Positions 47,165 through 60,377 are shown, counted from the first letter of the stretch. The stretch is 64,000 nucleotides of DNA from Epiperipatus broadwayi (GCA_028023455.1 JAQFVV010000002.1:30387725-30451724); one strand, 5' to 3'. The notes: a model not told the origin generated them from the sequence alone. Numbers and translations: made by a program.

Positions 47165-49887
47165 TGACATTTCCATTTAGCTGGTTCATTTAAAATAATT
47201 ATTACAATTATTATTAGAAGTATTTCTATTATTTGAATGTATCTTATATTTTATGAAATAATTGGCATTTACTAATGAAATATATAACACATATATATGT
47301 GTGTGAGTATTTTTAATTAAATAATAACGATTTTAATTTCTTGTTTTCATTTTTAAATAAAGATAAAAAAAAACTATCATCAACTTTTGACTTAGGTTAA
47401 TAATTGAGATTGTGAAAACTTTTCTTAAGACTAATAATATAACATTTTCTCTGTTTTATAAAAATTAATAGCTATAATTTTAATTCATATTTTATTGTAA
47501 TTGAATCATTTCTAATTGCTTATCTCTAAATTTCATGTCTTCATTTATTACTGCATTACTAAATAACTGGGGTCTGTCTTGAATGGCACATTAAAACTTC
47601 TAGGCAAGGCTTGGAGTTCACATAATTTGCAGATGGAGGACAAGCAGTCTCTAGCCGACGGTTATATTAGGATTTTTCATTAGGCTGTTTGATGGTTCCA
47701 TTAAGTCACTTTTTCAGTAGTCTTGTAGCTAAATCTTGTATCTCTGAATCAATTAACTATAATAATAATAATCTTCCACTGATTTTCCACAATATTTATA
47801 TTTTTTCTCTCTGACAAACAGATTCACCTTACATGCCTGCTGAATTCAATTGGTTTTGGTGTGTTTTCATCCATGTTCGCGTTTTTTAATCCCCCAGATC
47901 ATTGGACAGTTTCTCTTTGGCGGGAACAGACTTTTAATCAGTGACTATTTTCGATTATCTGCCTTCATGTGTTTTCGAATCTTAATTTTTTATTGCCTGC
48001 GGCATGGTGATTTGACACCTACAGCCATTCTGTCTTAAAAGTTTTCTTCAATCTGAGTTTTAATGCTTGAAAATTTTTTATTTAATTGATTTTTAACTTG
48101 AATTTATTAACTTAAAAAAGAAAGATTTATACTTTCTTTAATTGCAAATATAAACATATTTGCTTTTTTTTTTTCATTTTAAAAAGTTTGATTTGCTTTT
48201 AATTTGACCAAATCGTTATGAAATAACAAATTCTCATTTTAATTGTGGTCAAATTTCATTACTACTTCTTTTTCTTTAAAATATTTAGTTTTCCTTAAAA
48301 TGTTATTAGTCTTTTTTTAAAAAAATATTACTAGTCTGACTTAAAATATTATTAGTCTTTTTAATTGGGGGGAGATCTTTCTAAACATATACATGAAACA
48401 GTGTGTCTGTTTCAATATATATATTGTCTTATATCATTTTTCATTCATTTCCAATTGACCAGTTGTTAATTAAATGTATTGGCTCTATATAAAGGTTTTA
48501 TTCTATTATACTAATATTTTATTATTATTATTATTATTATTATCTTACTTCTCATATGGAACACTAGGTTGCATACATATAATAGATTAACATTTGAAAA
48601 AAGCACCAAACTATGTGCTGAAAGACTTATTTATCTTAATTTATATTTACATTAGCTGTATATGATTTTTATTATTTGTTGATTGGATTTCATTATTTCT
48701 ATTTTTTGATGATAAACGAATATAAATAACAATTACAGTAAAAACACAACCAATAAATAAATTGGATAAATTTTATAATATATATTCATTTATCTTTTCA
48801 ATGTTTACTTATCAACGAATGACCGCAAAAAGATGTATAAACATTCAATAATTCTGCTTTAATGATACTGTTATAAGCATTTATAAAACTGAATATAGTA
48901 ATTAAAAATATTCATTACAAAATCTAATTAGTATAATAACAAAACAATTATTTAAAACTTTTTTCATTTTTTTTTTTTCAAAATTATTAATAACTAACAT
49001 AGCATATGAGTATAAAATAGGTTCTATTTTAATTTGTGTTTTAGTTCTCAAAAGGTAACAACAAAGATAATTACTTATAATGCAACTTAAAAAAAAAATA
49101 TTAGTAATTACCGAATTACTAAAATCTTACACACCCACAAAAAAAAAAAAAACAACTTAATTTTTTCGTAAGTTGTTTTAAAATTTACAAGTCTAAAAAA
49201 ATAAAATTGAAAAATTCTATTTTCAGTAAGAAAAAGGATAAATGTTCAAAAATTGAAAATTTCTGTTTATTAACGAATAGTAATTTATCAATTTTTGTAG
49301 ATATGAATAATCAAAATGAAGAAATGCATGTATAGTTCAATCGTTAGATGAAAATGGCAGTGTTTTTGTATTCAGAAAGATGTATACATACTCTTGCACA
49401 AAGATAAACAAATACAATTTGTGTGCGTATATGTAAATTATCATAATATATTATTCGTATTTTATAAACTTAAAAAGTAAAGTTTAAAAAAATGTTATTC
49501 ACTAATCTTTAATAATAAATAATCACAATCTTTTTAAATATCTGTAATTGAAAAGCGGAAGTTATGATTATTTATTACAATTACTAAACTTTAATTTTAT
49601 GTTCAGTTGTTAAAAGTACAACTCCTTCATCTTGTGAATATATTAATAGTGATTGAAAAACATTTAGTGTGCACGTAAATTAGAACAGTAAGACAGTATT
49701 CACCCTATAATTTAAGAACCAAGTCAAAAACTAAGCTTACATAACAACAGAGCCTAAAGATAGAATGCTATCATTTTATCATTTCATTGTTTTTTGATGC
49801 CACATAACTCAGTGGGAGGTATTACTTCCGCTTTTCAATTTTATTATATTCAAAAGCATAAAATTTAAAAGCCCATATGATTAAATG
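47165..49887. other. AT-rich intron just downstream of the 49.9-kb exon
   Basis: A (TTA)n microsatellite lies at 48517-48543. Otherwise only A/T tracts; no gene or element recognised. Confidence 0.55.
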
Positions 49888-49893
49888 ACTTAC

Positions 49894-49993
49894 TTTTTCC
49901 CATTCTCCGTCCATAACATACGATCGAAATTTTGCTGCAGCAGGATGCTCTAAAGAACAACCAGATTCTTGCATTAATTGTTCGGCAGTATGA
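49894..49993 (-). CDS. WDR26: WDR26 internal exon (end of LisH / start of CTLH domain)
   Basis: WDR26 (yeast Gid7 counterpart) is a LisH-CTLH-WD40 subunit of the CTLH/GID E3 ubiquitin ligase and helps build the ring complex and recruit substrates. On the minus strand this 100-nt block follows a pyrimidine-rich acceptor ending in CCGCAG and ends at a consensus donor GTAAGT. After one leading base it reads 33 codons without a stop, including HTAEQLMQESGCSLEHP and FRSYVMDGEWEK. These correspond closely to the vertebrate WDR26 stretch around LLMQESGCRLEHP and VMEGDWDK. RANBP9, MAEA and RMND5 share the LisH-CTLH layout but not this signature. The exon starts after base 2 of a codon and ends in phase 0. 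Its base composition is visibly more GC-rich than the intron around it. I could not find the preceding exon on the minus strand between 49994 and 64000, so that intron is probably also more than 14 kb. Confidence 0.9.
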
Positions 49994-52130
49994 CTGCGGA
50001 AAAGAAAATAGACATCCTATTAAAAAGAGGCTTGCAATTAAAAAATTAATTTAGATAAAAAAATATTTAAACAATTTTATATTTTAATATAATTATATAA
50101 CTTTATATATATAATTTATATAAATACTCCTAAAATGTCTGTATTTCTTAAATATATATATATTCTTTCAAATTCCAACAATTTTAAATTATTAGCATGT
50201 GATAGTCATTAATTACTTAATAATACAAATGGTTTTTTAAAGGAAAATGATTAATTTTTTGCTTTGCCTATGTATTAGAGAATGATTAAAAAGTGTATTA
50301 TTTATACGATAATTAGAATTCAAAATTAAAACTCTCAAACCAATATAACACTCAATATAGTTGTAAACGCCGTTAAAATCTGCCGTTAAGTTTTTTGGTC
50401 TTTCCTGATTAACAAATTTGCTAAATTAAGTAAATCAGTGTTTCAATATTGTATCTTTTACTTTATTAATATAAACCACCCATGTTTTTAATGTACTGTT
50501 ATATGTTGCTGAATATCTTATTACATACAATTTTGGATATATATTTAAACGTTGTATAAATTAAGTTTATTTTTAATAACGATATGAAATTGTAGAAAAT
50601 GTGATACCTTTATACAGAAATAATGCAAAAAATTTATTGAACAGACTCCCATCCCCCAGCTTTACTAAAATAAATATCACTATTACTATTAAGTGAAACA
50701 CATAAATTTATAAATTTGCATAACATCTACTGTATTGTTATTTAAAACTCGCCACGAATTTTAGCTGCTGATTTTAAGTGCTAGGAATTTGACAGATTAA
50801 GCTGAAAGCATGCTCAACTACATATTGAAATTTTAAAACAAAATTAACTTTTCTTTAAAAGTGGATAAAACGCTCACGATAGAATTACTAAGAAGTATTT
50901 TTATATTATAGTAATATATATATATAAATTGATTTTTTTTTCTGTCTTTTCATTTAAAATGTAAATTGGCTTATTTTGGCGATTTGCTTTTTTTAAAAAT
51001 ACCATTGCGTGAGAAATTCTGTTTGCTTGTTTGGTATAAATTTGGAAACCAAAAATTAATAGTTATATCATATGGATTTCCATCAAATTTTGTATGTTAT
51101 AAATCGATGATAATATAAAATGGCAGTGAAATATTTCAAGGTAGTGCCCTCATTTGTTCATTGTTGATGTGTTGGTGGATCTAATTCTCTACATAATATC
51201 AATTCAATAAGTTTTCAGTAATACATACGATAGAGCAGTACATATATATTTTAAAAAACTTTAGATTGAAAAGTGTTAAAGATCCATTAAAATAAAATCT
51301 TGTCTGTAAAAGCTGGGCTTTTTAGACCCTTGTTTCGTAAACGATATTGTAATTGATTTTTAATGCGCATAAATTAGTTTATAATCTCCATTTTAAATTT
51401 TGAATTGGAATAATTACAAAAAATATTCGAATAAAGAAACAAAATATTGGATTTTTTTTTTTTAATAAAGTTAACTTTATTAATAGCAAATTATATATTA
51501 ATATTAACGTATGTATAAAAGAATAAATTTAAATTAAATAGCATTTACTACGCAACATAACAAAACACAGGCAAACAATTAATTTCCAAGCAGATGAAAA
51601 ATGATTCAAATTTGGAGAAAGTAATATCTTCTGTAGGTGGATGAGTACTTTGTTCGCAATTTAATTACATTGTATATAATTGCAATGCGTAAATTTAATG
51701 TTGAAAATCTACAACTCAGAAAAATATTACATTACCAAATTTTGTTTATAGTTTTTGTAATAGAATTTAAGAGCATTTAAATATATATTAAACCACTCTT
51801 TATCATTTTTTGCTGGAAAGCCATGTGATTCAAGGAATCAATTTTTAATATGTGATTTTCTTTCAAGTATTAAACAAACTACGACATTGCGATAATTCTT
51901 TATTTTAATTAAAATTGAAATAATTACATTCTAATACCAATAGAAAAATAAAACATGCTTTCATACCCATTAAAATTTTCTATTTATAGATATTTATTGA
52001 GATGTATTTTTTCTCTAATTATATTTCCAGATATACATATTTATTACTGTATTACTTTGAATTTAAACTGCATTTTTTATTCAAATTTTGAAGATGTAAA
52101 CTTAGGGTGCAATTTAAATTCAAAGCAAAA
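49994..52130. other. AT-rich WDR26 intron upstream of the exon
   Basis: Pyrimidine tract and acceptor of the exon at 49994-50015; nothing else recognised. Confidence 0.55.
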
Positions 52131-52515
52131 ATTTTAACATCTTATTTCTGCCATTCTCGCATTCCCCAACCCTCGTGTCTTTAACTTTATGCTTTACACA
52201 TGCACGCAGTATTACGATCGTTGATAGTAGTTTATTCGTGATTCCCCATTCATACTTTTCTGAGTTAATTCAATTGCTGTTTAAATAGCAAAATCATGTC
52301 ATACTGGCAATATTTTAATTTTTTTTTACTATCCATACTAATTCGAAGCGAATATTTTAACATTTTATTTCTGCCAATCTCACATTCTCCAACAATTGTC
52401 TATGTTTTATGCCCTATGCAGTATTATGACTGTTGATATCAGCTGTATAGAGTCATATGATATCTGGACGTATTTTAATTTTGAAATTTCTTTATTATCC
52501 ATACTCATTAATGGT
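52131..52515 (+). repeat. diverged local duplication, offset 222 bp
   Basis: ATTTTAACAT.TTATTTCTGCCA.TCTC.CATTC starts at 52131 and again at 52353. GCAGTATTA.GA..GTTGATA and TATTTTAATTTT…TATCCATACT follow in the same order in both copies. The second copy is shorter by about 60 bases. Confidence 0.75.
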
Positions 52516-53387
52516 GGGAAAACAGTCCACATATGATGTTGAATTTAAAAGAAAAGATATTAGTTCCTATTTATGTAAATAAAAATGTTTCATATTTTTC
52601 AAATCCTTAACTATTACAAAATCATTTTTTGAGTTTTTTCCAAGCTTAAAATCCTCCTGAGGCTAAATTCAGGGCGGCTTCTATTCAAAGTGATGCAGTA
52701 ATATATTTACTTTACTGTGATTATTATTTTTCCAAAAGCTGTTATGTCCTGAGCTTATTTAATTTAATAGTAGTCAGGCAGCGACTATATAAATATTTGT
52801 TTAACAAAGTAAAAAGTATAAAAAATTGATAGACCATTTAAATCAAATAAGTCTCTATAATCTATCCTCGAATGATGTTTAATTTTTCATGCGCAAAGAG
52901 TAAAATTAAATACACATTTGTAAGTCCAATTTCTGTCTCTTTAAACCAAAACGTACTTTAATTAGATAAATATAGCATTTTAGAAGCAACAAATTTCTAG
53001 CATTCAAACAATGCGCTTAACTCTATATAGGTTCTCCTTTGCGGGCTTGCCTAGCACACACCATTTAGGCATTTTATTAGCCTAAATACAGTTACTAACT
53101 TCTCACTATAATCAGATTAATCCATAGTTACTTATTACTTTATCAATATATTTTTACAAGACAGTAAGTACATACCATGTTAAACTGCAAGTTTGTTTTC
53201 TTTTTACCATTCATGTGATTGCATGAAAATGATTTATTTACATACAAATTCTATTCAATTTGATTTGCAATCTTAGCAGGTACATAAGTAGATTTTTCTA
53301 GAGTAGTTAAATGAAAAATAATTAAATACTGAAATAATCTGTATGTATTTACAAAACAATAGATAATTTTTATTTACAATATATATC
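52516..53387. other. AT-rich sequence downstream of the Gypsy relic
   Basis: The place where a 3' LTR of the Gypsy element would be expected. I found no matching block near 57.2-57.8 kb, so LTRs are either lost or too diverged to see by eye. Confidence 0.4.
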
Positions 53388-53760
53388 TTATATGCACAGA
53401 AATTCAATTCTCCCCCCTACTCTAGAAATCCTAGCCCCAATGACATACAATAGGCGTGGAGTTTGGGAAAAGATCTTTCTTCTTCCTCCATTGGAATAGT
53501 TGTATTGTTCTTCATCATTTAAAAGATCCTCCTTTTGATCATTTGACTGTTCTTGATCATTGTCATTTCTCCAATCAACTGACAAAGTATTTTTTTTTCC
53601 TGCTTAAACATCCAGTGATGGGTCATTAAAACAAGAACATAGGTGATTTATATGTTTTCTCATTTCCCTTTTTACCAGTCACTACCAGTCATAACTGTTT
53701 TGATAAAGTCCTCAATATTCCACCTGCCATCCATTTTCTTTTGAGAATATTGTGCATCCG
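53388..53760 (-). pseudogene. Gypsy pol C-terminal relic
   Basis: KRKWMAGGILRTLS (about 53735-53695) matches the KW..G.I…G (GPY/F-like) segment after integrase. The open frame 53585-53388 (acidic, DNDQEQSND… then RRKIFSQTPRLLYV) looks like the polar pol tail before the 3' LTR. Confidence 0.55.
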
Positions 53761-53989
53761 TACACTTTCTCCAATTTTGAATCTTTCATATTCAAAATAA
53801 ATAAATAGCACAAAAACTCGTCAGATAATAAAAATTATTCTTCATGTATAAATTGTGATAAACAGAGTAGCAAAAATTCAAAAAACATTAACTACTAAAA
53901 CTATTTTGCCAAGAGTTTTCGGTACTGTGTACAAGAATCATGGCAACATATTGAAACTGAATGGTTAATATTCCACTGAGCATGTTTAT

Positions 53990-54800
53990 ACATGAAAGAT
54001 AATATTTCAAAACTATTATTTTTTTCCATAGTGACTGGTAATAACGTACCGAGATGAAATACAAAACAGATGACACATTAATATCTCTGCTGAAGTGTTA
54101 TTAGTTGCTGTAGTGGAAGTAAAATATTGACTAAACATAGAGTCAACTAAGAGTTCTGGTATATCCTTAAACCCAACTTTTTTCAATATACACTTTAGAT
54201 GTTGAACTGGTTTCTCTGCAATTTCCATTACTCTTAGGATGATAAGGTGGAATAAGAATATGCTTTATCCCTTTATCCTGTAAGTAGTCCATGAATTTCT
54301 GTGAAATGAAGCCAGTTCCATTAACCATTACTATTATCTTCAGATAACCATATGTAGAAAAAATTTCCTTCCAGCACTTTTATGAAAGATTCCACACTTG
54401 TGTTTTTCACTATTCTATATTCTGTCCAAAGAGGGAATGAATCAGCTAATATTAAAATTATATATCCATGTTACGTTCTGTATGATCTAAATGGAGATGT
54501 TTTGAAGGGATTGTGAATTTAATCCAAGTTTCAAGATGTTTAGGTGGCAATTTGCTGACAATCTGTACATTTTTTCATCATCTGTTTGTCATCATGTCAG
54601 ATGTATCCACCAAATGTATGATCGAGACAAATGTTCATAAATATGATTCCAGGATAACCTTAATGACGAAGATCTAACAAGTGCTGCCTACCTTTAGATG
54701 GAAAGAATATGCCATATATCATTAGAATACTTCCACGGAAAACTGAAAGGGTATATCGCATGTTCCACATAAGTTCTACAATTTCCAAAGGATGTTTTAA
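53990..54800 (-). pseudogene. Gypsy integrase relic
   Basis: The zinc-binding module is partly visible: LLDLRH.GYPGIIF, then KKCTDCQQIA with the C-T-D-C pair at 54558-54569. The core follows with ILADSFPLWTEYRIVKNTSV and LEGNFFYIW-like sequence (about 54470-54340). A last part near 54228-54110 (KPVQHLKCILKKVGF) follows. Many stops and shifts. Confidence 0.7.
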
Positions 54801-55189
54801 ATTAGCCATATTTTATCCATTTGGATATATCACTTGTCCTGTCTAGTTCATTCAGCTATAACTGAACTATTAAGTGCCATGAAATTTAATATAATTATAT
54901 ATTTGATTTCACTAATGCCATATTCTTTTGTTATTAGGTAGCTATGATACAGCATCAGAAAATCCCATTTATCTTTCCATCTTACAAACTAATTCATAAT
55001 TATAGCACAGCAAAATCATAACATGCATTGGTTTACATGTTCAAGAATTTTTTCCCGGTATCAAATATTCCTATTTTAGTGATGATTTGTGTAGATTTGG
55101 AATTTTTGTTCATAGGTATATTGATGGGATTTCTTAATGGCAAAAATAACTGCTAAGATTTCTTAATCAATCTACCTGTAATTTTTTTT

Positions 55190-55300
55190 CCGCCTGACTC
55201 TTGAGACTGGCTATCAGACATTCACCTCCATAACACTGAATGGAAATGACAGCTCCAACACCATATTCTGATGCATCAGTCGTAATAATAACATATGGAT
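55190..55300 (-). pseudogene. Gypsy RNase H N-terminal relic
   Basis: TDASEYGVGAVISI (55280-55239) is the D-A-S…G.GAVL block that opens the RNase H domain of Gypsy pol. The remaining catalytic residues were not traced. Confidence 0.7.
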
Positions 55301-55499
55301 CACTGTAGTTAGTGTACCAACAATTTATTATGATGTTAAAAGATCTTTGGCTTCTTGAAGAGCTAAATCCTGTTAACTAGTCTATGTCCAACATTGTTGA
55401 TACAGAGTGATAACAGATGTTACTATGCTTTTAAAAAGCTTTTATAGAAGTACAATAATCCTTGAAAAGCTTATAATTCTTTTACATTTTTTGGTCCCT

Positions 55500-56110
55500 C
55501 AATATTTTTTAATATATTTATTTTGTCTGAATTAGGATATTTATTATTTACATTATGTCTGGGAAACTTTATTTCCTTAATAGACCAAAAATGCATTTTT
55601 CAATATTTATATTAGCTTTTACTTTTTCCAACCTTGAGCAGATTATATCTGCACTTTTCTAACTCTGGCCGTCTTAGCAATGACCAAGACATCATCCAAA
55701 TAGGGGATAATGATATCCAGAGATTTAAAAAGTATCCACTTTTATCTGAAAAATATTCAGCAATACTGTAATACCATATAACAATTTATTGCACTTATAC
55801 AGACTCCTATGCTTTATTAATGTTAACATTTCCACTGTTTTTTCAGTCACAGGAATCTGGTGGAATGCAGTGTTAAGACTTATCTTTGAGAAAAAAGCAG
55901 CTTTTTGTAACACTGCTAGTAGTTTGCATACATTCGGAACAAGAACTTTTATTGATATATTTAATGTGAATCAATAATCTTTGCACAATCTTAGATTTCT
56001 ATCTGGTTTCATTATAGTAACTACAGGACAAATCTTCTGTCAGCATTAAGATTTCCTCAGAAACCATTTTATTGAATGTTTTCTCAAATTTCTCTTATTG
56101 AGTGTTTTCT
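55500..56110 (-). pseudogene. Gypsy reverse transcriptase relic
   Basis: Includes PFALKEKF-like sequence (about 56130-56105), LRLCKDY-like sequence near 56000, FSKISLNTAFHQIPVTEK (55895-55842, the FSK.DL..AYHQI block), LYKCNKLLYGI and, in another frame, an intact Y-L-D-D at 55691-55702, then KCIFG and the P-N-V-K-E-L…FQGLLYFY connection segment near 55510-55430. At least two frame changes. Confidence 0.8.
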
Positions 56111-56199
56111 TGAATTTCTCTTTCAAGGCAAATGGAACCCTTCCAGATTTACAAATATTAGCTTGCACATCTTTAATTCCATGTTGACTGATCATGTTC

Positions 56200-56517
56200 T
56201 TAGATCTGCCGATTCAGACTTGAACATCCGCAATGGAGTTTGACACGGATTCCTAAAGTTGCAAACCAGTTCCTCCCTAATAACTGACTAAATTCTTTAT
56301 TTATTATATATAACATGAGAAATTTTATCTTCAAATTTAATTTTACGGGTATTATTACTTTTCCATGTCTGTCAATTTTATTTCCATTAATATCTGTAGC
56401 AATAATGTTCATATTCACAACAGCAGACCTTTTACTATATTTTTCATTGTCTTTACAAGATATCAAAGATAGGCCTGCTGACTGTCCACCTCCATCATTA
56501 TTACATTTTGGACACAA
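56200..56517 (-). pseudogene. Gypsy protease-region relic
   Basis: A 105-codon open frame with CPKC at its start and LLGRNWFATLGI near its end. The latter is the conserved LLGRDWL block that closes the protease/linker region of Gypsy pol. The catalytic D-S/T-G triad was not seen; it would lie further upstream. Confidence 0.6.
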
Positions 56518-56720
56518 ATATCCACGTCCAGTAATATGAGGTCCATTTTAATATCATTAAACTTCTTTATATGTTGGTACTTTCACTAATTCTCTTCCAG
56601 ATTTCACTCTCTTCCAGATTTGTAGTCTATCTGCTTATTTTTCACACTGAGCTCCTTAAAATGACAGATTGATACTAAGCATCCTTTTTCATACGGTTGC
56701 TACATATTTTATTTTTGTTT

Positions 56721-57100
56721 GCAATCTTTTTGCAAATGTCGAGATTTACAGCAATACTAACACATTTCTCCATATTTCTCTCTACTGGGGTTTAAAGCAT
56801 TATTTCTTGATTTTTGTACTGTGAGAGAGATTTTTTTCTATTACAGCAATATGAATTCTGATGTTTTATTCAGCATGGTTTCCTGCATGGCACATCTATC
56901 CAAGACCCCTTTATGATTTAGATCAGGTTCGTTTAACAACAATTTCATAAAATTAGAGTTTATCATACCTTTGAAAAATTGTTGTAGCGACACGTCATTA
57001 ATTTCAGGGTCAACTCTCAATACTTCAATAAATTTCTTAATGCCAAATCATAGGCATGATATTTCTCATGAGATAGTTGTTTTCCATTTTGCAACCTCAG
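56721..57100 (-). pseudogene. Gypsy gag C-terminal relic with zinc knuckle
   Basis: KLLLNEPDLNHKGVLDRCAM (about 56985-56890) resembles the end of Gypsy gag. The knuckle at 56762-56721 fits C-x2-C-x4-H-x4-C, with a stop inside the first x2 gap. It would bind the RNA genome in an intact element. Confidence 0.65.
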
Positions 57101-57160
57101 CCATGCTACCCATTTTCATATACCCGGAGTAAACTATCCATTTAATTTCCCAATAACTTT

Positions 57161-60100
57161 TGTAACATTTACGTATAAATTCAGCACTTATTTATAAAAC
57201 TAAAAGACATTTAAAAAAAAGATTTTATTTAAATAATGCTTTTATGTAAACAGTTGACTAAAAATTAGAAATATAACAAAGTAATCCAACTAAAAAATGT
57301 GTCATTTCATAAACGCACGAGGCCATAAAAATAAAAAAAAGCCTCAAATGCTTTTATTAACGGCATGTTTTTTAGTCAGATTATTTTATTTTTCTATGAA
57401 ATCTCAGTATCTATATTATCTTACGTCTTTTCCCTGAAGGCATACTTTTTTAATCACTTTTTCAATATAAGTATTTCCTCTCACAATCATATACCAAAAG
57501 TTCCAAAATCAATTTCAAAAATTTCCTCAATACTTTAAGACATCAATCTACTATATACCTCGACGTTAAATTATTGTGTCAACATTTTTTTTCATCCCTT
57601 TTTTCTTGCCATTTTGTTAGTCATCCGCAATAAACTTTAAATAGACATTTCATCAGCAAAAATGTTGATACTATCTTATCAAATCAATAATCATTCAATA
57701 AATCATCTTAACATGAAACAGAACAGAACATAAATAACTATTTTATTCTTCAAATAGCGACTATTTCTTTCAAATTTTTAATAATCATTTCCCTCCCAAT
57801 CTGCACCTTGCCAAAAGAATCAATGAAATAATCCAATTCACTCTACTGATAAAACATGAACTTACTTTCCTCTTTTTACATTTGTTTCAATAGTAGTTCT
57901 AAATACTTCAATCACATCTACTGTCCTTTACTATTTCTGAATCCAAAGTACTCCTTTAATAAAAATAATGACATGGCTTTATTGCTCAGGCATTCATAAA
58001 AAGTTTGAGCACCGAAAACTACACAGCTAGGCCATGCCAAACATGAATTCCATTATTTTACCAATGCACTAAACTATGTAGGACAAAAAAAAAATCATTA
58101 CTAGCTTTGAATTAGACATAAATCTAATACTTTTAAAAATTCATCGTAATTGCAGGTAACATTTATGTAAATTTTAAAACTGTATCCTTTCAGTAATCTC
58201 TAATAAAATCAGACATTGAAAAAATATAATAGCAAGGAAATCAAGTCATATATCATGTGACTTAATTTAATAAGCTTGTACTACAAATGTACACTGACGA
58301 CAGCCAACAGCTAGAAACCAGTCTGGGGGATAGGGATATTCGGAAAAGCTTATTAAAAGCTATTCACGCTCATTGTATAACATGAAAATATATACTCGCA
58401 ATCCTTCTGAAACAGAATTATTTACATTACAAATATAGATGATTTTCTCCATTACCCTTAACCACTTTTAATTCATTTGGAATCACCAATTCACTGTTTT
58501 GTCAATTTACATCTCAACTAAGGATTTTATAATCCTTTTCTTATCACACAATATATCTGATTACATTTTTTGACTAACAAAGACTTATCGCAAATATTCT
58601 TCTCATTTTTTTAACTTATCACCTTCTACTAATAGCTTTCCATTTTTCGCTTCAACAAATGCCTCATTCCTGTCACTCCATTTTTCCAATTCTGTTTTGT
58701 TCTATAATAAATCAAGTTTTTTTTCTTTGTAATTTTCTTCTATCCCCTTTATTCTCTTTTTGATATTTAATTAGCTTTATTTATTTTATATTTCTATTCA
58801 TGCTGAACTTTGAATGCATGTTTTAGTCTTCTTCAGTATTCAGTTTTTTTTACCCATTTTCTTCTCTCTGTTAATGACTTCATTGTTAATCAAAAACCTT
58901 TTTTTTTAAATTTATTAAAACTTTTTCCAACTTATTAAAAGCATCTCACAAATGGTCAAAACTTATTCTAGAAACAAGTATGCTAAAAACAAACACACAA
59001 AATAAAAAAATTAAGTATTTGATAATATTGTCTTACAAGGGCTGGATATTTAAAAACAACAACAAAAGATTGCTAAGTAAAGACTTCTATAAAAGAATTG
59101 CAAAGAAAAAGATAATGGAATAGAAATGGAATATACAGTATGTGTCAAATCAACATTTTAAGAATGATGAAAAATAATAACTCACAAACAACAAAGAACT
59201 ACTGAACTAAGTTCAAAATAACACTAACAATGATAGTTTCTGCACAAAAAGTTAAGAGATCTATCATAGGATGAGGAGAGAGTAAAAAAAAAAAAATTAG
59301 GACAAATCATTCTATTTCGGAAAGCAACAAAGAACATTCAATTAAAGTACATCATTGTGACATAAAAACACTATTTAAATAGTTAAATTTGGGCTTTGTA
59401 TAAAAGCTATGAGAAATGGGGGGGGGGGTAATATTGTTCATTTATAAAAATATTATTAAGTGGATAATCTCTAATCCAATGAATGACTAATAAAAATTAT
59501 TAATATATTTCCATTAAGTGGTTTATATCAAACTTGTGAGGGTGATAAATTTGACACTTATCAATTAAACTGCAGTGAGGAGGGGAGGACAATGTTTGCA
59601 AATCTATTTGGCAATAGAAAAGATAATATAATGAAATAATTAGACAAGTTAACATTCAATATAAATAATTTGAGAGAATTTTTTAAAAATCGGAGAATTA
59701 AAACTTATATTAGAAATGATGAAACTACAGTTTGTAGACAATACATGATTAGATTTGGGAGAATTAAATTTTACTAAATTTCCACTGCCTAATGAATTTC
59801 TTTTGTTTTGAGGTCAACATAATAAAATCTAGATTTCCTATGGCTGAACAAGGCAGAATAAAATTAATACTGAAAAAAAAATTAAGAATGTACAAGTATT
59901 AGCAGTGGTCATAATAATAAGACCATTTACATGGGAGAAAAAATTCCAATCTTATAAGTCAAGTAATAATTATAAGAAGAGATATTGGAAAAAACTTTAT
60001 TCACTCAAAAATGAAAGAAACAAAAAAAAAAAAACGAGAGAGATTCCTTTAATAAATTCAAACATTAGACAATTTAATTGTTAAATGACTTGTGGCAGAT

Positions 60101-60377
60101 TGAATTGAAAACCTAGTATATATATATAGATTCTTCAAATTTCTGGATGAGTTCCACCTTTACTTCTTGGGATTGTTGACCTTTTTAGAAATTTTTCTGA
60201 AAACCAAGCATTAAATACAGCCAATAAAATTTTTTTAAAAACTATTTGGTTTAAATATATAATATATAAAATTAAAAGCGTGTGAAGAGCTTGAAAGAGA
60301 AGCTATATAAACAAATTATTATCATATGACCCCCCCCCCCGTGCTTTTTTTCCCTTTGGTTTATCTTAATAAGTTAT
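57161..60377. other. AT-rich intron with one shared repeat
   Basis: 57955-58025 (TGGCTTTATTGCTCAGGCAT, AAGTTTGAGCACC) matches 62715-62770 inside the mariner at 62235 (ATGGCCATATTGTTCAGGAG, AATTTGAGCACC). Near 58308 TAGAAACCAGTCTGGGGA resembles part of the C module. A G run is at 59418-59428. No gene recognised. Confidence 0.45.

Larger units (their letters stand above)
5111..49893 (-). other. WDR26: 44.8-kb WDR26 intron
   Basis: This is the inferred intron between the two WDR26 exons, bounded on the minus strand by GTAAGT at 49888-49893 and TAG at 5111-5113. It is 44,783 bases long and consists almost entirely of AT-rich sequence, dead transposons and simple repeats, listed separately. Its size is inferred from exon adjacency in the protein; a cassette exon in between cannot be excluded, but none was recognised. 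Confidence 0.8.
53388..57160 (-). mobile_element. Ty3/Gypsy retrotransposon relic, reverse orientation
   Basis: Reading the minus strand from 57160 to 53388, parts appear in Gypsy order: gag C-terminal region and CCHC knuckle, protease end, reverse transcriptase, RNase H start, integrase (pol order PR-RT-RH-IN) and the C-terminal tail. Numerous frame changes and stops interrupt all of them. No LTR, primer site or envelope gene was identified. It lies in a WDR26 intron upstream of the 49.9-kb exon, opposite to none of its sense: element and gene are both on the minus strand. Clearly inactive. Confidence 0.85.
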
